This document shows positions 1-5,943 of a stretch of DNA of 8,588 nt, piece after piece. The notes under the pieces are model-generated. The model did no database searches. It was not told the DNA's origin and saw nothing but the letters and a program-made list of their open reading frames with translations. This DNA is from JAJNPS01 sp046589965. GTDB taxonomy: Bacteria; Pseudomonadota; Alphaproteobacteria; Rhodobacterales; Rhodobacteraceae. The stretch spans positions 1 to 8,588 of the forward strand of contig JBKJVF010000262.1 of NCBI GenBank assembly GCA_046589965.1, read 5' to 3'. Position 1 is the stretch's first letter. Every line of letters begins with the position of its first letter. The position numbers were made by a program, and so were the translations under genes.

Positions 1-657
1 GCCGGAATGGCAAACCGGCAGGTGATAGCTTTCCATGAAATTCTCGGCCAGAACCTTCCAGTTGGTGGCCCAGCGAAAGTCTTCGCGGAAAGTCTCGCGG
101 TAGCTGGCCATATCCAGATAGCCGACAAGATCCTGAACATCTTTCAGCTGCACTGCGGGGTCCGGCGCGTCGGGGTTCAGCGTGACCATGATCCAACCGA
201 GCCAGTTTTCCACCCGGATCCTGGGCAATGCGATCTGATCCTTACAGAATGTCTGGTTCAGCGACATTGCGGGCGCGCCGCGCAGGGTTCCGTCAAGGTT
301 ATAGGTCCAGGCGTGATAGGGGCAGACGATGGAAGTCGTGTTGCCGCGCCCTTCCAACAGGGTGCTCATCCGGTGGCGGCAGACGTTGGACATGCCGCGA
401 AGTGCGCCACTTCGGTCGCGCAGGATGATGATCGGCTCACCGGCGATCTGCATGGTCAGATAGTCGCCTGGATCGGGCAGCGCGTCGGCACGTCCCGCGC
501 AAAGCCATTCCTTGCCAAAGACGTGTGTCAACTCCGCCTCGGCGAATTCGGGCGAGGTATAAACAGCCTTCGGCATCGCCCGCGCCTGATCGAACGGCAC
601 CGCGACATTCGCGCGCAATTCATCGATCGGGGTCAGGGCTGGGTCGTGTCGGGTCAT
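1..657 (-). CDS. Rieske non-heme iron oxygenase, large (alpha) subunit, N-terminal half (partial)
   Basis: Oxygenase component of a Rieske-type ring-hydroxylating or demethylating monooxygenase, which takes electrons from a reductase and activates O2 at a mononuclear iron in the cytoplasm. The 219 visible residues hold a complete Rieske [2Fe-2S] site: C93-R-H95 and C112-P-Y-H115. Next comes the start of the catalytic domain, with N206 and the iron-ligand segment E209-x2-H212-x4-H217. Glu, not Asp, sits at the bridging position (E209, three residues before the first His). As far as is known, that is a trait of the quaternary-ammonium branch (carnitine, choline and betaine monooxygenases) rather than the naphthalene dioxygenase branch. 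ATG at 657 is preceded by GGCGGAG, and an in-frame TAA lies a short way upstream, so no longer start exists. The usual length is about 380-430 residues, so roughly half lies beyond the left edge. It lies 97 bases beyond the esterase gene on the same strand. Family is certain, substrate unknown. Confidence -1.
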   Translation of the reverse strand, partial: MTRHDPALTPIDELRANVAVPFDQARAMPKAVYTSPEFAEAELTHVFGKEWLCAGRADALPDPGDYLTMQIAGEPIIILRDRSGALRGMSNVCRHRMSTLLEGRGNTTSIVCPYHAWTYNLDGTLRGAPAMSLNQTFCKDQIALPRIRVENWLGWIMVTLNPDAPDPAVQLKDVQDLVGYLDMASYRETFREDFRWATNWKVLAENFMESYHLPVCHSG

Positions 658-716
658 CCGATTGCTCCGCCGTCCATGGCCTTAACTTGGCAAGCTGATC
701 ACATCCTCAGCGGTCT

Positions 717-743
717 GTCACGCGTCGGCTTAGATGGCGTGAC
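717..743. repeat. Short inverted repeat between esterase stop and oxygenase start
   Basis: Perfect 7-base arms GTCACGC (717-723) and GCGTGAC (737-743) are separated by 13 bases, in the 97-base gap between the esterase stop and the oxygenase start. No T-run follows on the minus strand, so it is a poor intrinsic terminator. It could be a protein-binding site for the oxygenase gene or a weak mRNA hairpin. The rest of the gap (658-754) shows only the oxygenase ribosome-binding site; I see no convincing promoter. Confidence -1.
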
Positions 744-754
744 GGCGGGCCAGG

Positions 755-1393
755 CTATGGAAAATGCCGCCGGATTAGCGCTGCAACTGCCTCTGCCAGC
801 ACGGGATTGGCCTCGGCACCGTAATGGATGCCGTCAATCGGCGACACCTTGACCAAGGGTCCCGCATCGAGGAACGGCACACCCAGCCGCTTGGCCACCT
901 CGCCGATCCGCGCGGACAAAAGTGCTGATTTCTTCGCACCGCCCTCAAACATCTCGGCCAGCGCACCGGCCTCAAGGATCGGCGGCGGGGCCACCAGAAC
1001 AACCTGCGGGGCGGCACCTTTTGGCCCCGCACCCGACGCGCGGATCATCTGCACCAACCGCTCCAGCGACAGCGCGATATCGGTGGCGTTCAGCGAAAAC
1101 CGCCCCTTCAGGTCGTTCGTCCCCAGCATGATCAGTATGACGTCGATCGGCTGGTGCGTTTCCAGCAAGGACGGCAGCACGGTCTTGCCATTGCGATGGG
1201 CGCCCTCCACCGGGTCATCATGCACAGTGGTGCGTCCGGGCTGCCCCTCTGCGATCACCTCCCAGTCGGGCAGCAGTTTGGCCAGCCGACCGGCCCAGCG
1301 TTCATCGCGCGAATACCGCCCCTCGCCGTCAAGGTCGGGCATAGGCATCGTGCCATGGGTGTTGCTGTCGCCAAAAAGCATGAGTGTTCGCAT
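755..1393 (-). CDS. SGNH/GDSL hydrolase, MsAcT-like esterase/acyltransferase
   Basis: Serine esterase of the SGNH fold, 212 residues, no signal peptide, so cytoplasmic. Block I is FGDSNTHG with nucleophile S10. Block II Gly is G50 in AEGQPGRTT. Block III is GTND with oxyanion-hole N93. Block V is DGIH with catalytic D187 and H190. From memory, the segments EGQPGRTTVHDDP, IMLGTNDLK, FEGG and DGIHY track the Mycobacterium smegmatis acyltransferase/arylesterase MsAcT closely, along with alphaproteobacterial arylesterases. MsAcT also catalyses acyl transfer to alcohols in water. ATG at 1393 is chosen because AAGGAG lies 7 bases upstream and residues 1-14 form block I. Longer in-frame starts would run into the dehydrogenase gene. 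The ribosome-binding site overlaps the TAA of the dehydrogenase (10-base gap), so the two are probably translationally coupled. Its likely job is removing an acetyl or other short acyl group from a substrate met in this pathway, which is inference. Confidence -1.
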   Translation of the reverse strand: MRTLMLFGDSNTHGTMPMPDLDGEGRYSRDERWAGRLAKLLPDWEVIAEGQPGRTTVHDDPVEGAHRNGKTVLPSLLETHQPIDVILIMLGTNDLKGRFSLNATDIALSLERLVQMIRASGAGPKGAAPQVVLVAPPPILEAGALAEMFEGGAKKSALLSARIGEVAKRLGVPFLDAGPLVKVSPIDGIHYGAEANPVLAEAVAALIRRHFP

Positions 1394-1403
1394 CGTCGTC
1401 TCC

Positions 1404-2168
1404 TTACGTTTCATAGGGCCAGTTGGCCTGGGTAAACGCCCCACCATCAACCCAAAGCGTCTGACCCGTGACAAAATCCGCTGCATCAGACAGGAAATAA
1501 AGCATCGGCCCCACAATGTCTTGCGGTACGCCCACACGGCGCAGGGGGGTGACGCGCGCCCAGGTCGCGGCGTAGTCGCCCGCCTCGGACGCTGTCCGTT
1601 CGGTCGCGATGGCCCCGGGTGCCACGCAATTCACCCGGATGCCGTGGGGACCAAGTTCCACCGCGGCGACTTTGGTGAACTGCTCGATCCCGCCCTTGGA
1701 CGCGGTATAATCGACCAGCTTTGGAAAGGCATGCTTGTTGCAACCAGACCCGAGGTTGACGATCGCCCCACCAGTGCCTGCCGCCACCATCGCGCGGGCG
1801 GCGGCCTGGGTGTTCAGGAATGTCCCCCGCAGGTTGGTGCGCATCACCAGATCCCATTGGTCCACGCGCAGGTCCAGAAGGCTGGCCCAGGTCTGCACAC
1901 CGGCATTGTTGATCAGCGCGGTCGGGGCAGTCCCGGCCCAGTCTTGGGCTGCCTGATGGCTTGCCACCACATCCACCTCGTCGCCCGCATCCGCGATCAG
2001 GCCCAGCGCCCGCCCCCCCGATGCCGCGACGCTGTCGGTCAGGGACCGGGCCGCAGCCTCGTCGCCCAGATGCGTAAACGCGACGTCATACCCCGCCTTG
2101 CCCAACCCCAAAACAAGGGTGCGCCCGATCGCCGACGTCCCTGCAGTCACAAATGCCAGTCGTGCCAA
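1404..2168 (-). CDS. Short-chain dehydrogenase/reductase (SDR), classical type
   Basis: NAD(P)-dependent oxidoreductase of the classical SDR family, cytoplasmic, 254 residues, the normal length. Visible motifs are an N-terminal nucleotide-binding loop T8-A-G-T-S-A-I-G15, NNAG at 87-90, catalytic N112, S141, Y154 and K158 (YTASK), and the C-terminal WVDGG segment at 239-243. The loop is slightly off consensus: Ala replaces the first and middle glycines of TGxxxGxG. H33-L-G-D after strand 2 gives no clear cofactor preference. TTG at 2168 is chosen because GGGGGA lies just upstream and it places the nucleotide loop at residue 8 as usual. The in-frame ATG at 2249 would add 27 non-homologous residues and overlap the lacI promoter. 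It is the first gene of the minus-strand cluster, divergent from lacI, with the esterase following after 10 bases. Substrate is unknown; relatives oxidise sugars and polyols or reduce 3-oxoacyl groups. Confidence -1.
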   Translation of the reverse strand: MARLAFVTAGTSAIGRTLVLGLGKAGYDVAFTHLGDEAAARSLTDSVAASGGRALGLIADAGDEVDVVASHQAAQDWAGTAPTALINNAGVQTWASLLDLRVDQWDLVMRTNLRGTFLNTQAAARAMVAAGTGGAIVNLGSGCNKHAFPKLVDYTASKGGIEQFTKVAAVELGPHGIRVNCVAPGAIATERTASEAGDYAATWARVTPLRRVGVPQDIVGPMLYFLSDAADFVTGQTLWVDGGAFTQANWPYET

Positions 2169-2214
2169 GATTTCCCCCGCGTCGTCTTTCGGTGATCCTA
2201 TCGTCCCGAGCGAA

Positions 2215-2237
2215 CTTTGACATCGAAAATGTGAAAG
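2215..2237. promoter_or_regulatory. Candidate operator upstream of lacI
   Basis: Imperfect 23-base palindrome: arms CTTTGACAT (2215-2223) and ATGTGAAAG (2229-2237) around a 5-base centre, with 8 of 9 positions pairing. It ends one base before the predicted -35 box of lacI and lies in the 129-base divergent gap, so it could serve both lacI and the dehydrogenase operon. The half-site core TTTGA recurs in the palindrome before the binding-protein gene at 3417-3438. Binding by the adjacent LacI protein is inferred. Confidence -1.
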
Positions 2238-2238
2238 A

Positions 2239-2267
2239 TTGACGTACATCAGCCAAGCAGGGATAGT
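2239..2267 (+). promoter_or_regulatory. Predicted sigma-70-type promoter of lacI
   Basis: TTGACG (2239-2244, 5 of 6 to consensus), a 17-base spacer and GATAGT (2262-2267, 4 of 6) would start transcription near 2274, about 24 bases before the lacI ATG. I found no equally good promoter for the dehydrogenase on the other strand in this gap. Confidence -1.
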
Positions 2268-2297
2268 TGGGTCCCAGACCACTGACAGGCAAACAGG

Positions 2298-3377
2298 ATG
2301 CGCCCGACCGTCAATGATATTGCCCGCGAGGCCGGCGTCAGTCTGGCCACGGTCGACCGCGTGTTGAACGAACGCCCGGGCGTGCGGGCAAAGACCGTGC
2401 TGGCCGTGACCGATGCCATTGCACGGATTGGCTATGTCCGCGACATGGCTGCGGCCAACCTTGCCCGCAGTCGGAGCTACCGGATCGCGTGCCTCTTGCC
2501 CGATACCCAAAGCCAGTTTCTGGACACAGTCGAGCACGCCATGCACGACGCCGCCGCCGCCGCCATCGTCTCACGGACCGAGGTGGAGACGCTGCGTTTT
2601 CCTGCCGAAGACCCGCATGCCCTTGTCGCGATGCTGGCCGATCTCAAGGCGCAAGGCATCAGTGGTGTGGCGATCATGGCCCCTGAAACGCCGCATCTGC
2701 GCGACGCGATCCGCGCCCTGCGACTGGCGGGTGTGGCGGTGGTGGCGCTGGTCTCAGACTTGCCCAACACGGAACGCGATCATTTCGTGGGCATTGACAA
2801 CGTCGCGGCCGGCCGCACCGCGGGTGTGCTCATGGGGCGCTTTCTGTCGGGAAATCCCGGACAAATCATGGTTGTGGCGCAATCCTTGCTGTCGCGCGAC
2901 GCGCTGGAACGCCGCCGCGGCTTTGACGCCGTGGTGCAGGCGGAATTTCCCAGTCTGGAGGTTCTGCAAACGCTGGAGGCGCATGGTTCCCCCGATCTTT
3001 TGCGCCGCGCCGTGTTCGAGATGTCGCGCCATGCCGACCGGTTGCGGGGCATTTATGTGCTCGGGAGCGGTCACCGCGTGCTCGGCGCGGCACTCGCCGA
3101 CCTTGGCCTTGCAGGTCGTGTCGCGGTGATCGGGCACGAGATGACGCCCCATACAAGGGGTGCGCTTCAGACGGGCACCATCGACGCGCTGGTCACGCAA
3201 AACACCGGTCACCTTGCCCGGTCCGCGCTGCGCGTGCTGCGCGCCAAGATCGACCGCGTGCCGATCGACGAAGGTCAGGAACAGATTCGCATCGACATCG
3301 TCCTGCGTGAAAACCTTCCTCCGGCGACCGAAGATCCCGCCCAGACCGCCCGCGCAAAATCTGACCAAGCCGCCTGA
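2298..3377 (+). CDS. LacI-family transcriptional regulator
   Basis: DNA-binding regulator of 359 residues, the usual family length. Residues 2-27 form the LacI helix-turn-helix (TVNDIAREAGVSLATVDRVL), and about 45-58 form the hinge helix (AAANLARSR). From about 60 to 340 there is a periplasmic-binding-protein-like sensor domain that should bind a sugar or related effector. The motif reads ATVDRVLN where LacI itself has QTVSRVLN; this Asp variant occurs in regulators beside ribose- or xylose-type genes (from memory). The C-terminal 20 residues are a polar tail. ATG at 2298 gives the start typical of the family; the ribosome-binding site is weak (CAGG). It is divergent from the dehydrogenase and 164 bases upstream of the binding-protein gene in the same direction. 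The most economical role is control of this transporter and possibly of the divergent enzymes. No intrinsic terminator is visible after its stop. Confidence -1.
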   Translation: MRPTVNDIAREAGVSLATVDRVLNERPGVRAKTVLAVTDAIARIGYVRDMAAANLARSRSYRIACLLPDTQSQFLDTVEHAMHDAAAAAIVSRTEVETLRFPAEDPHALVAMLADLKAQGISGVAIMAPETPHLRDAIRALRLAGVAVVALVSDLPNTERDHFVGIDNVAAGRTAGVLMGRFLSGNPGQIMVVAQSLLSRDALERRRGFDAVVQAEFPSLEVLQTLEAHGSPDLLRRAVFEMSRHADRLRGIYVLGSGHRVLGAALADLGLAGRVAVIGHEMTPHTRGALQTGTIDALVTQNTGHLARSALRVLRAKIDRVPIDEGQEQIRIDIVLRENLPPATEDPAQTARAKSDQAA

Positions 3378-3416
3378 CACCCTGCCCAAATCGCTTTGGA
3401 GAAGCCGCTTGCACAT

Positions 3417-3438
3417 TTTTGAGGTACGCACCTCAAAA
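3417..3438. promoter_or_regulatory. Candidate LacI operator upstream of the transporter operon
   Basis: Palindrome with perfect 9-base arms TTTTGAGGT (3417-3425) and ACCTCAAAA (3430-3438) around ACGC, with a central CG step as in many LacI-family operators. It ends 4 bases before the predicted -35 box of the binding-protein gene. It is not a terminator: the T-run precedes and the A-run follows the stem, the reverse of an intrinsic terminator. The rest of the 164-base gap between lacI and the binding-protein gene (3378-3541) holds the promoter and a strong ribosome-binding site. Confidence -1.
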
Positions 3439-3442
3439 CTTC

Positions 3443-3472
3443 TTTACAGCGCCGCCTTCCCCTGCCTATGGT
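3443..3472 (+). promoter_or_regulatory. Predicted promoter of the ABC transporter operon
   Basis: TTTACA (3443-3448, 5 of 6 to TTGACA), an 18-base spacer and TATGGT (3467-3472, 4 of 6) would start transcription near 3479, leaving a leader of about 63 bases before the binding-protein ATG. The palindrome at 3417-3438 abuts it on the upstream side, centred near -51. That position fits an activator, or a repressor that acts with a second site, at least as well as simple promoter occlusion. Confidence -1.
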
Positions 3473-3541
3473 GTGGCAATCCAAGAAGAGGCGACGGGAC
3501 AGACCCGCACGCATCCATCACTTCAACATCGGGAGGAAGAC

Positions 3542-4855
3542 ATGAAACGGACCCTTATGACCGCTTCGGCGGTCGCCATCATCAGCGGCAGCGCCGCCAT
3601 GGCCGAAGATCTGACGCTGTGCTGGGCCGCCTGGGACCCCGCCAACGCGCTGGTCGAACTGTCCAAGGACTTTGAGGCCCAATCCGGCCACAAGATGAAC
3701 TTCGAGTTCGTGCCATGGCCAAACTTTGCCGACCGCATGCTGAACGAACTGAACTCGGGCGGCAAGCTGTGCGATCTGATGATCGGCGACAGCCAGTGGA
3801 TCGGCGCGGGCGCGGAAAGCGGCCATTACGTCAAGCTGAACGAATTTTTCGATGCCAATGCCATCTCGATGGACGCCTTTGTGCCTGCCACCGTCACCGG
3901 ATATTCCGAATGGCCCAAGGGCACGCCGAACTACTGGTCGCTGCCCGCCTTTGGTGATGTGGTCGGCTGGACCTATCGCAAGGATTGGTTCGAACGCCCC
4001 GAAATTGCCGCCGCCTTCAAGGAAAAGGCCGGCCGCGACCTGACGCCCCCCGCCACCTTTGCCGAACTGAAAGAGGTCGCGGAATTCTTCCAGGGCCGCG
4101 AGATTGATGGCAAGGTCGTCTATGGCGCCTCGATCTATACCGAGCGCGGGTCCGAGGGCATCACGATGGGTGTCATGGATGTGCTGTATTCCTTTGGCTT
4201 CCTGTATCAGAACCCCGACAAACCCTATGACATGGCCGGCTTTGTTAATTCGCCTGCCGTGGTTGCGGGTCTTGAGTTCTACAAATCCCTTTATGACTGC
4301 TGCACCCCGCCCGGCATGTCCAACGCCTATATGGGCGAAGGCATCGATGCCTATAAATCGGGCCAGGTCGCGATGCAGATGAACTTTGCCTTCACCTGGC
4401 CGGGGTTTGAGGTTGACCCCAATGTCGGTGGCGGCAAGACGGGCTATCTGGTCAATCCAGCCGGTCCGGACGGCAAGCAGTTCGCACAGCTTGGCGGCCA
4501 GGGCATCTCAGTCGTCTCGTACAGTGAAAAGCAGGCTGCGGCCCTTGAATACATCAAGTGGTTTGCCGAACCCGAAGTGCAGGCAAAGTGGTGGTCGATG
4601 GGCGGGTTCTCGTGCCTGCGTGCCGTGGTCGAAGACCCCGCTTTCGCGGCAAGCCAGCCCTATGCGCAGACCTTCCTCGACTCTATGGCAATCGTGAAGG
4701 ACTTCTGGGCTGACCCGAGCTATGCCACGCTGCTGCAAGACAGCCAAAAGCGGTTCCACGACTATGTGGTCGCCGGTCAAGGCACCGCCCAAGAGGCGCT
4801 CGATGGCCTGGTCGCCGACTGGACCGTCACGTTTGAGGACGACGGCAAACTGTAA
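3542..4855 (+). CDS. Sugar ABC transporter, periplasmic solute-binding protein (family 1)
   Basis: Periplasmic receptor of a carbohydrate-type ABC importer, 437 residues, typical for extracellular solute-binding protein family 1 (MalE/UgpB-like). Residues 1-21 are a Sec signal peptide (charged MKR, hydrophobic core, cleavage after A-M-A21). The mature protein shows family-like patterns: WDPAN near the start, the segment around D78-GDSQ (83-84), aromatic ligand-site candidates such as W86, Y131-W132, W143, W286 and W350-W351, and the C-terminal helices. Five cysteines (C27, C77, C253, C254, C358) are more than usual for a periplasmic sugar receptor and could form disulfides. ATG at 3542 follows GGGAGGAAGAC, a strong ribosome-binding site, and begins the signal peptide. 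It is the first gene of the operon. Ligand cannot be named; candidates are sugars, sugar alcohols or glycerol-like solutes. Confidence -1.
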   Translation: MKRTLMTASAVAIISGSAAMAEDLTLCWAAWDPANALVELSKDFEAQSGHKMNFEFVPWPNFADRMLNELNSGGKLCDLMIGDSQWIGAGAESGHYVKLNEFFDANAISMDAFVPATVTGYSEWPKGTPNYWSLPAFGDVVGWTYRKDWFERPEIAAAFKEKAGRDLTPPATFAELKEVAEFFQGREIDGKVVYGASIYTERGSEGITMGVMDVLYSFGFLYQNPDKPYDMAGFVNSPAVVAGLEFYKSLYDCCTPPGMSNAYMGEGIDAYKSGQVAMQMNFAFTWPGFEVDPNVGGGKTGYLVNPAGPDGKQFAQLGGQGISVVSYSEKQAAALEYIKWFAEPEVQAKWWSMGGFSCLRAVVEDPAFAASQPYAQTFLDSMAIVKDFWADPSYATLLQDSQKRFHDYVVAGQGTAQEALDGLVADWTVTFEDDGKL

Positions 4856-4863
4856 CGGCCCCC

Positions 4864-4917
4864 GGGCGGGGGAAACCCCGCCCACCTTTTCCTGAACATG
4901 GCGGGAACGGTCCCGCC
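4864..4917 (+). promoter_or_regulatory. Tandem GC hairpins in the binding-protein/permease gap
   Basis: Hairpin 1 has an 8-base stem GGGCGGGG (4864-4871) / CCCCGCCC (4876-4883) closed by a GAAA tetraloop and followed by ACCTTTT. Hairpin 2 has a 7-base stem GGCGGGA (4900-4906) / TCCCGCC (4911-4917) with loop ACGG. Both lie in the 140-base gap after the binding-protein stop. The T-run is short, so termination would be partial at best. As in mal-type operons, such structures may protect the upstream mRNA or reduce read-through so that binding protein exceeds permease. A weaker 5-base hairpin (4945-4949 / 4956-4960) lies nearer the permease start. Confidence -1.
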
Positions 4918-4995
4918 CTATCCCGGCCAAGGGCAGGGTTTACCACGCCGGTTTTGGCGTATGCTTGCGCCATCCGAATCCAAAGGCCCAATCCC

Positions 4996-5943
4996 ATGTC
5001 CGATACGCCCGCAGACCGCCTTGCCCGCGCCACGCCACCCACGCTTGCCCGCAAGGTGCGCGGTCTGAGTGACCGGACCATCGCCTGGATCTTCGTGGCA
5101 CCCACGATCTTTCTGCTTTTGGCGATCAATATCTTTCCGCTAATCTGGACGATCCGCCTGTCCTTCACCAATTTTCGCGCCAATCGCCCGAATGAGCCCG
5201 TCGAATGGGTGGGCTTGCGCAATTACGAACGCATCCTGACCGACGCCGATACCTGGGGCACGATGCAGGCGACGGCGCATTTCCTGATCTGGACCATCAC
5301 GCTGCAGGTCCTGATCGGCTTTACCTTGGCCTGGCTGATCAACCGCAAGTTTCGCGGCAATGACCTGGTGACGACACTGATCGTGATCCCGATGATGCTG
5401 TCGCCCGCCGTGGTCGGCAATTTCTGGACCTTTCTCTATCAGCCGCAGATCGGCCTGATCAATTACGCGGTGGAGTTTGTCTCCGGCATCCCCGCATCGT
5501 CCTTTTCCATGCTGGGATCGGTGACGCTTGCCCCTTGGGCCATCGTCATTGTCGACACCTGGATGTGGACACCTTTCGTGATGCTGATCTGTCTTGCGGG
5601 CCTGCGCTCCATTCCTGACTACATCTATGAGGCGGCCGAGGTTGACCGCGCCTCGCGCTGGCGGCAGTTCTGGACGATCACGATCCCGATGGTGTTGCCG
5701 TTCCTGATGCTGGCGGTCCTGTTTCGCGGGATTGAAAACTTCAAGATGTTCGACCTTGTGGTCCTTTTGACCGGCGGCGGCCCCGGCGACACCACGCTGT
5801 TGTCGTCAATCGAGCTGAAACGCGAGGCGTTCGAAAAGTGGCGCACGGGGTATTCGTCGGCCTATGCGATCATCCTGTTCGTCACCGTCTTCGGCCTTGC
5901 CTCGATCTATGTCAAAGCCCTGAACAAGGTCAAAGAAAGATGA
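4996..5943 (+). CDS. Carbohydrate ABC transporter permease 1 (MalF/UgpA-like)
   Basis: Inner-membrane permease, 315 residues, with about six transmembrane segments: roughly 28-51, 93-114, 124-147, 177-203, 231-247 and 288-308. The cytoplasmic EAA loop that docks on the ATPase lies at 212-231 (EAAEVDRAS then ITIP); Arg-Ala replaces the usual Gly-Ala after the Asp, a variant common in this permease group. The LLTGGGPG segment at 257-264 is a hallmark of MalF/UgpA-type proteins. ATG at 4996 is chosen, with AAAGG 9 bases upstream; an in-frame TTG at 4954 would add 14 poorly conserved residues. The stop overlaps the next start by ATGA, so it is translationally coupled to permease 2, with which it should form the heterodimeric channel. 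Confidence -1.
   Translation: MSDTPADRLARATPPTLARKVRGLSDRTIAWIFVAPTIFLLLAINIFPLIWTIRLSFTNFRANRPNEPVEWVGLRNYERILTDADTWGTMQATAHFLIWTITLQVLIGFTLAWLINRKFRGNDLVTTLIVIPMMLSPAVVGNFWTFLYQPQIGLINYAVEFVSGIPASSFSMLGSVTLAPWAIVIVDTWMWTPFVMLICLAGLRSIPDYIYEAAEVDRASRWRQFWTITIPMVLPFLMLAVLFRGIENFKMFDLVVLLTGGGPGDTTLLSSIELKREAFEKWRTGYSSAYAIILFVTVFGLASIYVKALNKVKER

Noticed and set aside
7..852. Plus-strand open frame of 281 codons opposite the oxygenase
   Set aside because: The minus strand encodes an unmistakable Rieske domain over the same bases; the plus product has no recognisable features.
828..2195. Long plus-strand open frame of 455 codons opposite the esterase and dehydrogenase
   Set aside because: It is antisense to two genes with complete catalytic motifs; its product is low-complexity, Pro/Arg/Gly-rich and resembles no family. 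Long antisense frames are expected at this GC content.
1404..2249. Dehydrogenase starting at the ATG at 2249
   Set aside because: It would add 27 residues ahead of the conserved SDR N-terminus and run through the palindrome and lacI -35 region.
3417..3438. Terminator after lacI
   Set aside because: The stem is flanked by T before and A after on the plus strand, opposite to an intrinsic terminator, and it abuts a promoter; an operator is the better reading.
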